Positions 27,895-36,158 of a stretch of DNA of 64,000 nt are shown one piece after another. Source of the stretch: Nitrospira sp. (GTDB lineage Bacteria > Nitrospirota > Nitrospiria > Nitrospirales > Nitrospiraceae). The stretch spans positions 1 through 64,000 of the forward strand of contig JAOUHJ010000008.1 in NCBI GenBank assembly GCA_029865225.1, written 5' to 3'. The notes under the pieces were generated by a model. It did no database searches. It saw only the letters and a list, made by a program, of their open reading frames with translations, and was not told where the DNA came from. The position numbers and the translations under genes are program-made. Each line of letters opens with the position of its first letter. Position 1 is the stretch's first letter.

Positions 27895-28113
27895 ATGACT
27901 TGTAATGTGGGCGGAATTGAACGACCGATACGGATTGGGGCGGGGGTGCTGGCGATCGCGATCGGTCTTTTTGCCGGACTCTCATCAACCATTGCCGGTG
28001 CATTCGTGGTCATCGGCGCAATATTACTGTTGACCGGGGCGGTAGGGTTTTGCCCGTTGTTCACCTTGCTGGGAATCAACACCTGTTCTCCTTCTTCCAA
28101 CCTAAAGAAGTGA
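27895..28113 (+). CDS. DUF2892 (YgaP-like) small inner-membrane protein
   Basis: 72 residues beginning MTCNVGGIERPIRIGAGVLA, the standard DUF2892 opening, followed by two hydrophobic helices and the conserved GFCPLFTLLGINTC. The family is often fused or adjacent to rhodanese (sulfane-sulfur) domains; its function is not established. AAGGAGG at 27881-27887 fixes the start. It sits between a cytochrome c gene and a TsdA-like gene, which fits the sulfur link of the family, though this is inference. Confidence 0.85.
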   Translation: MTCNVGGIERPIRIGAGVLAIAIGLFAGLSSTIAGAFVVIGAILLLTGAVGFCPLFTLLGINTCSPSSNLKK

Positions 28114-28122
28114 GGCCGGTGA

Positions 28123-28977
28123 ATGGATAGACGTTCGATCGCAAGCACCGTGCTGGCGGTTGTTGTGTTAATGGCGAGTGCTTGCGCTCCACCTCCCCGG
28201 ATGACCGGTGAGGAGAATTCCATTGGCTCTTCCGATACGGAGGCAGCCGCTAACGCGTTGTTTGCTCCGCCTTCACCCGAAACTATTCCCGGCGATCTCC
28301 GGGGAGAGCAGATACGGCTGGGCTACTTGATGGTGGTCGACACGCAAGGGTACGGGAAACGGTATGTGGGGAATGGGCTGAACTGCACCAATTGTCATTT
28401 GGATGCCGGCCTCAACCCGAATGCGGCGTCATTTGTCGGCATCAGTCTCCTCTACCCGCGCTATCACGAGCGTGCCGGCCGACAAGTATCCCTTGCGGAT
28501 CGGATCAACGAGTGCTTCGAGCGCAATATGAACGGCAAGTCACTCCCGCCCGACAGTGTCAAACTGACGGGTATCGTGGCCTACATCGAATGGCTGTCGC
28601 AGAATATGCCGGCAGGCAGTGCTGTGCCGTGGCGAGGAATCCCACGCCTTACATCGACCCATCAGCCGGATCCTCTTAATGGGAAGAAGGTGTACGAGCA
28701 AAAATGTGTATTCTGCCATGGCTCCGAGGGGCAGGGAACAATGACGGCGCCGCCGGTGTGGGGACCGCGTTCGTACAACATCGGTGCGGACATGGCGAGG
28801 ATCAGCGTGGCGGCTGCGTTTATCAAAGCCAATATGCCGAGAGGGTGGGGGTGGACCGTCTCGGACGATGAGGCGTTTGATGTCGCGGCCTATGTCAATA
28901 CTCAGCCACGCCCCGACTTTTCCGGCAAGATCCATGATTGGCCCAAGGGGGGCAAGCCGGCGGATGCCCCATATTGA
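28123..28977 (+). CDS. TsdA-like diheme cytochrome c lipoprotein
   Basis: 284 residues with a lipoprotein signal (Cys near 22, ASAC). Two heme sites, NGLNCTNCHLDAG and KCVFCHGSEGQG, and the thiosulfate dehydrogenase (TsdA) pattern throughout: YPRYHERAGR, RINECFERNMNG, PPVWGPRSYNIGADMAR, AAFIKANMPRG. The Cys of RINECFERNMNG corresponds to the unusual cysteine heme ligand of TsdA, which joins two thiosulfates to tetrathionate. The substrate here is unproven: some relatives may serve other sulfur or one-electron reactions. Neighbours (DUF2892, DsrE, OsmC) favour a sulfur or thiol role. Its start is 9 nt after the DUF2892 stop. Confidence 0.82.
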   Translation: MDRRSIASTVLAVVVLMASACAPPPRMTGEENSIGSSDTEAAANALFAPPSPETIPGDLRGEQIRLGYLMVVDTQGYGKRYVGNGLNCTNCHLDAGLNPNAASFVGISLLYPRYHERAGRQVSLADRINECFERNMNGKSLPPDSVKLTGIVAYIEWLSQNMPAGSAVPWRGIPRLTSTHQPDPLNGKKVYEQKCVFCHGSEGQGTMTAPPVWGPRSYNIGADMARISVAAAFIKANMPRGWGWTVSDDEAFDVAAYVNTQPRPDFSGKIHDWPKGGKPADAPY

Positions 28978-29433
28978 ATGGTTGACAAGAGCGAGATGAA
29001 GCTTACGGCCACCTTTCATGGCGGGACACGCTACGACATCGTGAGCGGGCAGCATCGAGTCATCACCGACCAGCCGGCGGAGGACGGAGGTCGGGACGCC
29101 GGAATGAGTCCTGTCGAACTCTTTGTCGGATCAGTCGCAAGTTGTATCGCGTATTTCGTCGGGCAATTCTGCGGGCGACACGGCATTGATCGAGACGGCC
29201 TCAGCGTGGATGCGGAATGGGGCATGGCCGAACGTCCTCACCGTGTCGGTCGTATCGACATCGAAATCCACGTGCCTCATCGAGTCACCGCGGAACAACG
29301 AGAGCGACTCTTGAAAGTGGCGCATGCTTGCACCGTCCACCAAGCTATCGCCGTGACGCCGATCATCACAATACAACTGAATCCACACACGCATCAAAAA
29401 TCCAACCGGTCTGAAGGCATGCCTCAGAGATAG
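28978..29433 (+). CDS. OsmC family protein
   Basis: 151 residues. GMSPVELFVGSVASCIAYFVGQF and HACTVHQAI are the two OsmC cysteine motifs (Cys near 53 and 118). Likely thiol peroxidase-type or unknown OsmC subgroup. The ATG directly follows the TsdA-like stop codon (TGA ATG), a sign of translational coupling; MKLTATFHGG at 28996 is an alternative start. It is only distantly like the OsmC protein at 16470. Confidence 0.82.
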   Translation: MVDKSEMKLTATFHGGTRYDIVSGQHRVITDQPAEDGGRDAGMSPVELFVGSVASCIAYFVGQFCGRHGIDRDGLSVDAEWGMAERPHRVGRIDIEIHVPHRVTAEQRERLLKVAHACTVHQAIAVTPIITIQLNPHTHQKSNRSEGMPQR

Positions 29434-29478
29434 GACGTGTAATGTGTGCCGTGATCGTATGGAGAGGAGGAGGGTGAG

Positions 29479-30888
29479 ATGAGTTTCGGCAGGATGAGGG
29501 TAGGGATCGTCACGACAGGGATGTTGATCGTTGGGACGCTCGTGTTTCAAGGGCCGTCTTTCGCGAGCGATCAATCTCGTGCAAAGGACCTCATCCAACA
29601 GACCTGTGTGCAATGCCACCGGCTGGAAGGGACAGCCGATTCTCGGTTCAATCTGCGAGCGCCGGATTTGATCTGGGCCGGCAGCAAATATCAACGATCG
29701 TGGCTTATTCGTTGGCTCACGGGAAAGGAAGCACCGCTTTATGCCAAGGGCTATCGGTGGGACTTGACGGACGTTCCATCGAAGCATCCGATGGTGACGG
29801 AGTCGGAGGCGAACGCGATCGCGGATTATTTTGCCGAACACAACAAAGATCCGCGTGTCACCGTGGGCGCATTCGATCTCTCAAAAGTGACGAAGTTCGA
29901 TGTGACCTTCGGCGGGATGGCCTATAAAGCACACGCCTGCCTCGGTTGCCACACGATCGAGGAGAACGGCAAACTGATTGGTGGACCACAGAGCACGGCT
30001 CTGCAGAATGCCGGTCAGCGGTACAACATGGACTGGCTCTATCGTTTTGGACAGAATCCGCAGGACTTCATCACCCATACCGGAGAATTTCTGGCCGATG
30101 CAACCGACCCGCAGTTACGGGCCGTGATCGGATTTCTCGCCGCGCAGGGCGTGAAGGACTTCAACTATTACGAGCCCTGGATGAGTCAGGAATTCGCCAA
30201 TGCGAGCGTGGATCGAGGCAAGACGCTGTACAAGGAATACTGCGCCCAGTGCCACGGCTTCACCGGCAAAGGCGACGGTCCCGCGGCCTCCGGATTGGAG
30301 CCCAAGCCTGCCATTCACGCCAACATGCCCTTCGACAAACTTCCGATTGAATATCTTTATAATGTCATCAACCATGGCGGAGTGGCCATCGGCAAATCGC
30401 CGAATATGCCCTACTGGGGCCTTACGATCGGCCAGCAAGGCGTGGCGGATGTGATTGCCTATTTGAAGGTCACCTTCAAGGGGGTTCCTGATGTGGCCGC
30501 CGCGGGTGAAGGTGCGCCAGGCACCGCCTGTGTGCAGCCGCGCAAGACAGCCAAAGCGCCGGCAGACTTCTGGGCCAAGACGAATCCGCTTCCGTCGTCA
30601 TCCAGTGCTATCAAGGCGGGAAAGGAGTTGTTCCTGAAAGGAGCGCAACCGGTGGCCTGCGTGATGTGTCACGGGGAACTGGGCGATGGGAAAGGGTTGA
30701 TGGGCGGGGCCTTTGTGCCGCCCCCCAGGAACTTTACCTGCGGCATAATGATGAAAGAGTTACCAGATGGCCAACTGTTCTGGATCATCAAGAACGGGTC
30801 GCCGGGGACCGGGATGATGGCATTTGCTGGGCTGCCGGACGAACAGGTGTGGCAGTTGATTCACTACATTCGTTCGCTGGCGAAGTAA
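29479..30888 (+). CDS. Four-heme cytochrome c built from cytochrome c domains
   Basis: 469 residues with signal peptide (to about residue 30, SFAS). Four heme sites: CVQCH (near 43), CLGCH (near 154), CAQCH (near 255) and CVMCH (near 394). Each belongs to a separate cytochrome c-like fold, so this is a fused multidomain periplasmic electron carrier. The last domain (FWIIKNGSPGTGMMAFAGLP) closely resembles the cytochrome at 32461. GAGAGGAGGAGG precedes the ATG. It could act as an electron wire between the membrane chain and the TsdA-like protein; the partners are not known. Confidence 0.9.
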   Translation: MSFGRMRVGIVTTGMLIVGTLVFQGPSFASDQSRAKDLIQQTCVQCHRLEGTADSRFNLRAPDLIWAGSKYQRSWLIRWLTGKEAPLYAKGYRWDLTDVPSKHPMVTESEANAIADYFAEHNKDPRVTVGAFDLSKVTKFDVTFGGMAYKAHACLGCHTIEENGKLIGGPQSTALQNAGQRYNMDWLYRFGQNPQDFITHTGEFLADATDPQLRAVIGFLAAQGVKDFNYYEPWMSQEFANASVDRGKTLYKEYCAQCHGFTGKGDGPAASGLEPKPAIHANMPFDKLPIEYLYNVINHGGVAIGKSPNMPYWGLTIGQQGVADVIAYLKVTFKGVPDVAAAGEGAPGTACVQPRKTAKAPADFWAKTNPLPSSSSAIKAGKELFLKGAQPVACVMCHGELGDGKGLMGGAFVPPPRNFTCGIMMKELPDGQLFWIIKNGSPGTGMMAFAGLPDEQVWQLIHYIRSLAK

Positions 30889-30952
30889 CACGTGAAGCGT
30901 TGCTCGCGAGAGATGAATGACGAAAAACGAAGACTGAACCAAGGGGGTATAC

Positions 30953-31312
30953 GTGGCAACGTTCATTATTTCGGGCAGTCGAGGAACAGATGATCCAACG
31001 ATGGCGACGCTGCCGTTCATGGCGGCGAAGACGGCAAAAGAGCAAGGACACGATGTGGTCCTGTGGCTATGGAATGAAGCCGTGACGTTGGGGCGGAAAG
31101 GCGTGGCCGATTATGTGACCGGTGTGAACCTCACCCCGCTGAAGGAGTTGCTTGCTGCCGTGCAGGCGGCGGGAGTTCCGATCTGGGTCTGCGGGGCCTG
31201 TGCGGTAGCCAGACAAGTTGGTACAGCCGATCTGGTAGCCGGTGCCTCCATCAAAGGCATGCCGGATTTCATCAAGGCCGTGGCGGAGCGAGATCGAAGT
31301 GTGGCATTCTGA
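30953..31312 (+). CDS. DsrE family protein
   Basis: 119 residues, starting with GTG (AAGGGGGT at 30941-30948 supports it). The DsrE/DsrF-like fold is suggested by ATFIISGSRGTDDPTMATLPF, DVVLWLWNEAVTL and VPIWVCGACAVARQ. The Cys pair in VCGACA may be the sulfur-carrying site (family knowledge: sulfur relay). It lies in the cytochrome operon after the four-heme gene and supports a sulfur-related role for that operon. Confidence 0.82.
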   Translation: MATFIISGSRGTDDPTMATLPFMAAKTAKEQGHDVVLWLWNEAVTLGRKGVADYVTGVNLTPLKELLAAVQAAGVPIWVCGACAVARQVGTADLVAGASIKGMPDFIKAVAERDRSVAF

Positions 31313-31341
31313 TTCTATATCTGGTGATGAGGAGGTCTTGC

Positions 31342-32400
31342 ATGGCTGCTGATGGCGAATCGACCGGGAAGTCCAAAGGCCGCAAACATCGAGATGTGTC
31401 GGAGAGCGATGAACTCACGAGGCAAACACACGGAGCGGATGAGAACGACTTGGAGGCGATCCCCACCAGGGTTCCGGTGGAGGGAGATGGATATATACCG
31501 CCGGGTGGTGCTGCCATCGATAGGGTATTGAAGAAAATCGGGGATCCAGGCTCCACCCTGACCGAAGATGATCTGCAAAGAATCAATACGAGGAAAGGCC
31601 TCTTTCAGCTGTTGGAGAACAGAGGTGTCGACCTTCAAGATGTCCGTAAGAGGCTGCTGTATGAGTATGAGTTGCGGCAATTACAAGTCGAGTTAGTCAA
31701 GCTGCAGCGATGGATCCAAAATACGGGAGAACGCATTGCGATTCTGGTCGAAGGACGGGATGCAGCGGGAAAAGGGGGAACGATCCGTCGCTTCACGGAA
31801 CACCTGAACCCTCGTGCGATGCGTGTCGTGGCGCTGCCCAAGCCGACCGACGAAGAGCGGGGCCAGTGGTATTTCCAGCGATATATCAGGCAGCTGCCGA
31901 ACAAGGGTGAGATCGTTTTCTTTGATCGAAGCTGGTACAACCGCGCGGTCGTGGAACCAGTGATGGGATTCTGCACAAAAAAGGAGCACCAACGCTTCCT
32001 GCAGCAGGTGCCCGAGTTCGAACACATGCTCTATGAAGATGGCGTTACCATCATCAAATTTTGGTTCTCCATTTCAAAAGAAGAGCAGGCCCGGCGCTTC
32101 GAAGCCAGGCGCCAGAATCCTTTGAAACAGTGGAAGCTCAGCCCGGTCGATGAGAAGGCACAGGAACTGTGGGATGCCTACACCCGCACCAAAGAAGAGA
32201 TGTTCAGCAAGACACACACGACGTACAGTCCCTGGATCATCGTGAAGGCGAACGATAAACAGGCGGCACGTCTCGAGAGCTTGCGATACGTGTTGAACCT
32301 GCTGCCCTACAAAGGGAAGGAAGAAGCCCAGATCAGATTGACGCCGGACCCGAACATCATCACTCGATTCCACCGCAAAATGGTGGAATTGGATCTGTGA
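31342..32400 (+). CDS. ppk2: Polyphosphate kinase 2 (PPK2)
   Basis: It transfers phosphate between polyphosphate and nucleotides. The 352-residue protein has Walker A EGRDAAGKGGTIRRFTEHLN (near residue 140), lid KPTDEERGQWYFQRY and Walker B VFFDRSWYNRAVVEPVMGF. An N-terminal extension of about 100 charged residues precedes the core. The ATG at 31342 follows GAGGAGG with good spacing. Its place inside a cytochrome/stress operon suggests use of polyphosphate as an energy reserve under the same conditions (inference). Confidence 0.93.
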   Translation: MAADGESTGKSKGRKHRDVSESDELTRQTHGADENDLEAIPTRVPVEGDGYIPPGGAAIDRVLKKIGDPGSTLTEDDLQRINTRKGLFQLLENRGVDLQDVRKRLLYEYELRQLQVELVKLQRWIQNTGERIAILVEGRDAAGKGGTIRRFTEHLNPRAMRVVALPKPTDEERGQWYFQRYIRQLPNKGEIVFFDRSWYNRAVVEPVMGFCTKKEHQRFLQQVPEFEHMLYEDGVTIIKFWFSISKEEQARRFEARRQNPLKQWKLSPVDEKAQELWDAYTRTKEEMFSKTHTTYSPWIIVKANDKQAARLESLRYVLNLLPYKGKEEAQIRLTPDPNIITRFHRKMVELDL

Positions 32401-32460
32401 CAGCTTCGGCAAGGCGTCTCATGGATTCCATGTGGGTCCCATCGATGAAGGAGCAGGGCG

Positions 32461-32979
32461 ATGAAGACAAAGACGTTCTCGGTACTGGCTATTATGATTT
32501 TCTTCGGAGTTTCCACGAGCGAGGCAGAACGGCATATGATGCAACCAGTCGTGCCGGCCAATAAGCTGGCCGAAGCCAGAGCGCTCAGGAGCCCGCTCCC
32601 GGCATCTCAAGACGTTGTAGAAAAAGGGAAGGCGCTCTATCACGGCAAGGGCACATGCTTCACCTGTCACGGAGTCAATGGAGACGGCACAGGACCAGGA
32701 GGCGCTCAGCTGAATCCTTCCCCTCGGAATTTTCAGCACCACGGATTCTGGCGGCACCGTACAGAGGGGGAAATTTTCTGGGTCATCAAACATGGCTCTC
32801 CCGGAACCGGCATGATTGGGTTTGGCCAAGTCCTGTCGGATGAAGAAATCTGGGCTCTGATTCAGTACGAACAAACTTTCGCGGGCATGCATGGGCCAGG
32901 AATGAGAGGTCATAGAGGTGGTATGGGTGGAATGAAAGGGATGAGGCATGGAGGAAAGGGAGATGAGATGGATGAATAA
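32461..32979 (+). CDS. Monoheme cytochrome c with Gly/Met/His-rich tail
   Basis: 172 residues with signal peptide and one heme site CFTCHGVNGDGT. FWVIKHGSPGTGMIGFGQVLSDEEIW is the Met-ligand half, very close to the last domain of the four-heme protein. The last 30 residues (GMHGPGMRGHRGGMGG and onward) are rich in Met, His and Gly, like metal-binding or flexible tails; a similar tail ends the Spy-like protein at 33325. GAAGGAG precedes the start. It is probably the last gene of the operon that begins at 27425. Confidence 0.88.
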   Translation: MKTKTFSVLAIMIFFGVSTSEAERHMMQPVVPANKLAEARALRSPLPASQDVVEKGKALYHGKGTCFTCHGVNGDGTGPGGAQLNPSPRNFQHHGFWRHRTEGEIFWVIKHGSPGTGMIGFGQVLSDEEIWALIQYEQTFAGMHGPGMRGHRGGMGGMKGMRHGGKGDEMDE

Positions 32980-33324
32980 AATGTGAGCCTCTCGTCACGG
33001 TCCTCCTCCCTAACTTCTCCTGACCGGGCTGGCACTGGCGGGCTCTTGAATTGGGTGTTGGGTAGCTCCGCCAGGCATCCTTTGTAGCGTTTTTCCCCAC
33101 CTGACAACCTGGCCGTGAGTATTCCTGCATCACATCGCACCACTCGTACGTGATACACCCGCTTAAACCACTGTTTCCCTGAATAAATTCCCCAGGTCTT
33201 ACGAAGCCGAGGGGCGGCGCAAGATTCGCAATTGATCTGAATCCAATCTTGATGAAAACGCTCTCAGTGGATGGAGGAGGCGGGCGATCAGTTTGTCAAA
33301 GGATCAAAACCTGGAGGTACAGTT
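32980..33324 (+). promoter_or_regulatory. Intergenic region with weak sigma-54-like element
   Basis: No gene is seen. A GG-N10-GC element at 33215-33229 reads CGGCGC-N5-TCGCA, with a good -12 but imperfect -24 box. TGTAGCG at 33083-33089 lies about 130 bp upstream, one base from the word found before other sigma-54-like promoters here. It would drive the Spy-like gene at 33325. An apparently better TGGCAC near 33028 has the wrong spacing to a GC. Confidence 0.35.
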
Positions 33325-34065
33325 ATGACGAAGTGGATAAGGCGATGGATGGTTGCAGTTGCAGGAGCTGGGGTGATCGCCGCTATGTTGGTGGCACCGA
33401 CCTTTGCCGACGAAGGCCATGGGAAGAAAGGGCATAGTGGCCACGATCAGGAGGAACAGCACGATCATAGTGGGCACTACCTGAAACATTTATTGAAGCA
33501 TGCCAAGGAGTTTGAGTTGACGCAGGAGCAAATCAGCAAGCTCAAGGCCATCCAGCTGGATTTCAAACGCTCGGAGGCCAGGTTGGAAGCCGACGCCAAG
33601 GTGGCGAAGCTCGAACTAGACGCGCTGTTGGAGGAGGAACAGGTCGACCTTAAGGCGATTCAGGCAAAGGTCGAGCAACTGAAAAAATCGGAAGGAGCCT
33701 GTCTGTTCGAAGCGATCAAAAGTAAGCGCACCGCCATGGCCCTGTTGACTCCCGATCAACGGGAAAAGGACCGTGCCCATCATGAACAAATGAAGAGCAA
33801 GGGTGAAGGGCAGCATGGAGGCGGAATGGGCGGTATGGGTAAAGGTGGGATGATGGGTGGGAGAGGCGGAATGGGCGGCATGATGGGTGGAATGGGAAGT
33901 GGAATGATGGGAGGTGGTGGGCACGGAGGCGGCCAATCAAGTGGTGAACATCAGTCTGGGATGGGCGGAATGGGCGGCATGATGGGTGGTGGCGGACAGG
34001 GCGGACATGACGGTGGCGATCATGGGAGTGGAGGATTCGGCGAAGGGCAGCAACACCAGCATTGA
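33325..34065 (+). CDS. Spy/CpxP-like periplasmic protein with Met/His/Gly-rich tail
   Basis: 246 residues. Signal peptide to about residue 28 (TFADEGH), then a His-rich stretch (GHGKKGHSGHDQEEQHDHSG), a long helical core (residues about 50-150) ending in the Spy-like LLTPDQREK motif (LTxxQ), and an 80-residue low-complexity tail of GGM repeats with His. Spy/CpxP/ZraP relatives are periplasmic chaperones or metal sensors. The tail suggests metal binding (Cu or Zn), which is inference. GGAGG lies before the ATG at 33325. A frame start at 33271 lacks a signal peptide. Confidence 0.78.
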   Translation: MTKWIRRWMVAVAGAGVIAAMLVAPTFADEGHGKKGHSGHDQEEQHDHSGHYLKHLLKHAKEFELTQEQISKLKAIQLDFKRSEARLEADAKVAKLELDALLEEEQVDLKAIQAKVEQLKKSEGACLFEAIKSKRTAMALLTPDQREKDRAHHEQMKSKGEGQHGGGMGGMGKGGMMGGRGGMGGMMGGMGSGMMGGGGHGGGQSSGEHQSGMGGMGGMMGGGGQGGHDGGDHGSGGFGEGQQHQH

Positions 34066-34098
34066 GTTCAACCACTGTACAATGGTTGAACTGATGCC

Positions 34099-34437
34099 AT
34101 GACGAACGAGCAGGGATTTCGGTTGGGGACGGCGGTCGTTGGTTGCATCGCGGTTCTCATGCTCTTGGCACCCGTAGCAATGCCGGCAGCACCACGCGTG
34201 AACAGGCGGCTCAGGAGGCCGCCGGCTCCTTTCTGAAAGAACTAGGTGCGGCCATGACGCAGGAGATGACGAAAAGATGGCAGGCAGAGGCCACAAGGTC
34301 TGTGCCCAGCTCGCTCCGGAAATCGCGGACGGTTGTCGCGGGAACAGGGCTGGCGCGTCACCCGCGTGGGGACACGAGAGCGCAACCCATTGCTCGGCAT
34401 GCCTGATGCGTGGGAGCAGCAAGTCTTGGCCGAGTTC
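34099..34437 (+). pseudogene. Frameshifted DUF3365 (Tll0287-like) protein
   Basis: The pieces of one protein appear in successive frames: a signal peptide start at 34099 (MTNEQGFRLGTAVVG ... PVAMPAA), then EQAAQEAAGSFLKELGAAM in another frame, then KVCAQLAPEIADG, then REQGWRVTRVGTRERNPLLG and MPDAWEQQVLAEF back in the first. This order fits DUF3365 sensor-like or heme-associated periplasmic proteins (C..AP.IA, RNP, PD.WE). At least three frame changes are needed, so it cannot make an intact protein. It joins directly to a porB fragment. Confidence 0.6.
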
Positions 34438-34769
34438 GCTTGTTACGACAACGAAGCGCATATGAACACCGGTATTCAACGGTCCGTGGCGACGCCCCCC
34501 TTCGCGCGGACGAACACGACACAGGCGGCGGGCGAGGCCCCTGGCAATCTCCTGGGTACCGGGAAGAATGTCCCTCGCATCGCCATGGCGCACGGCATCT
34601 CCATATCCACGTGCCTTTCTGCTCGGGCGGGGACAGTGGTCGATCGGACGGGGATCCGCTGGAGCAATACCTCGAACTACAAACCCGATTCCAACATCTG
34701 TTCAAGCCACACACGAATAGGGAGGCAATCGCGGCCGTGCTCACCATGCCCCCAGATTCTACCAATTGA
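34438..34769 (+). pseudogene. Remnant of a 2-oxoacid:ferredoxin oxidoreductase beta subunit gene
   Basis: From about 34438 the frame reads CYDNEAHMNTGIQRSVATPP and onward to RIAMAHGI, matching the CYDNEAYGNTGMQLSSATPY region of the intact beta subunit at 46443. After about 34600 another frame reads DPLEQYLELQTRFQHLF, matching its end (PVEDYLKLQGRFRHLFEP). The segment between and the N-terminal half are missing, so this is a truncated, internally deleted and frameshifted fossil. The sequence is closer to the YMNTGxQRSSATP type of beta subunit than to the intact copy here, so it derives from another paralogue. Confidence 0.72.
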
Positions 34770-35042
34770 CCAGGCGTGGGCGAGAAACGCGTCTGCGGCT
34801 GATGTGTCCCCCCCACATCCAACGGCTTCACGACATTCCATTGGAACGATTCGGTCCGCCGCAACGACTCCCGGTCCGTCTCAACGTGAACACCACCTCA
34901 CCGCATCAATTGAAAACTCTTACGGGACTGAGTACGGTGTGACACGGCTTTACCGAAACATGGTAGAAGTGGACGTCTAATTATTCGGATTCCCCCGCGC
35001 GTGAAAGCCGGAGTTTCTCGTCGAACAGGATGATACCCGCTC
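34770..35042 (+). other. Relic intergenic stretch
   Basis: No intact gene is seen. Codons 34939-34980 read VTRLYRNMVEVDV-stop, which resembles the end of the PPK2 encoded at 31342 (ITRFHRKMVELDL). At 13 residues this is suggestive only. The stretch continues the pseudogene zone. Confidence 0.3.
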
Positions 35043-36077
35043 ATGGAGCCCCCCAATCACGTTGGCGATCCCTTACGCCACCTGTTGCATGCGGCAGGTG
35101 TGCTCGCCTTGGTGATTGCCATTGGCACGTGTGGATACGTGATCATCGAAGGGTGGTCGGTCTTCGATGGGCTCTACATGACCGTCACGACGATCACGAC
35201 AGTAGGGTACAGGGAAGTCAATCCCCTTTCGGCTGCCGGCCGGGCCTTCACGATTGGGCTCATACTAGCTGGAGTCGGCACACTGTTCTATGTACTGGGA
35301 AATTTCGCGCGATTCGTGCTCGAAGGGGAGTTGCGGCACGTATTTGGTCGGTACCGATCCGGAGGAAAAGTGAAAGCGATTGCCAACCACTATATCGTCT
35401 GTGGCTACGGCCGAATGGGCCAGCACATCTGTAGGGAACTGCGTGCGAAGCCGGCTGACCTCGTGGTCGTCGAAAAGAACCCAGACCGTGTCGCCGCAGC
35501 ACAACGGGATGGCATGATCACGATTGAAGGCGATGCAACCAAAGACGATGTGCTCGTCCAGGCTGGTGTCGATCGCGCAAAAGGGTTGGTGTCAGTCGTG
35601 AATTCCGATGTGGAAAATCTCTACATCGTGTTGACGGCTCGCGGACTCAACAAGGAACTGTACATCGTAGCGCGTGCCGGTGAAGAAGGGTCCGAACAAA
35701 AGTTGGTGCGAGCAGGCGCCAACCGCGTGTCCTCTCCGTATTTGATCGGCGGCACCCAGGTCGCGCAAGTGCTCCTCAGGCCTCATGTCGTCGATTTTTT
35801 GGAGTTGGCCACGAAGAGCGAACACTTGGATCTGCAGATCGAAGAGATCACGATCCAACAGGGCTCGCGATTTGACGGGAAAACACCCTGCGAATGCGGA
35901 CTTGATCAGGATCAGGGCCTGATCGTGGTCGGCGTCAAGCGGCGATCCGGGCATCTGGAGTTCAATCCCGGTTCTAAGATTAAATTGGCGTCAGGAGATA
36001 CCTTGATTGTGCTCGGACAGCCGCAGAGTCTGAAGAATCTGGAGTCGATCATTCGCTCGGCCGCAGAAATCACGTAA
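35043..36077 (+). CDS. Potassium channel with RCK (TrkA-N/TrkA-C) domains
   Basis: 344 residues: two membrane helices (about 16-36 and 76-96) around a pore helix and selectivity filter TTITTVGYREV, then a RCK NAD-binding domain (YIVCGYGRMGQHICREL, near 118) and a TrkA-C domain in the last 80 residues. This is the MthK/Kch-like ligand-gated K+ channel layout with one pore. Stand-alone gene after the pseudogene zone. It likely controls K+ flux and membrane potential; gating ligand unknown. Confidence 0.92.
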   Translation: MEPPNHVGDPLRHLLHAAGVLALVIAIGTCGYVIIEGWSVFDGLYMTVTTITTVGYREVNPLSAAGRAFTIGLILAGVGTLFYVLGNFARFVLEGELRHVFGRYRSGGKVKAIANHYIVCGYGRMGQHICRELRAKPADLVVVEKNPDRVAAAQRDGMITIEGDATKDDVLVQAGVDRAKGLVSVVNSDVENLYIVLTARGLNKELYIVARAGEEGSEQKLVRAGANRVSSPYLIGGTQVAQVLLRPHVVDFLELATKSEHLDLQIEEITIQQGSRFDGKTPCECGLDQDQGLIVVGVKRRSGHLEFNPGSKIKLASGDTLIVLGQPQSLKNLESIIRSAAEIT

Positions 36078-36158
36078 CACTGGTGAGTGGTGAGCCGACT
36101 TCATGTCTGCGCCTGACTGGATGCGTGATTTCGCACATAGGGTGGTAGGTGTAAGCAG

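Noticed and set aside
33028-33042. TGGCAC near 33028 as a sigma-54 promoter
   Set aside because: The GC comes one base too early for GG-N10-GC.
34939-34980. Intact ppk2-like gene end
   Set aside because: Only 13 residues match; too short to call as its own feature.
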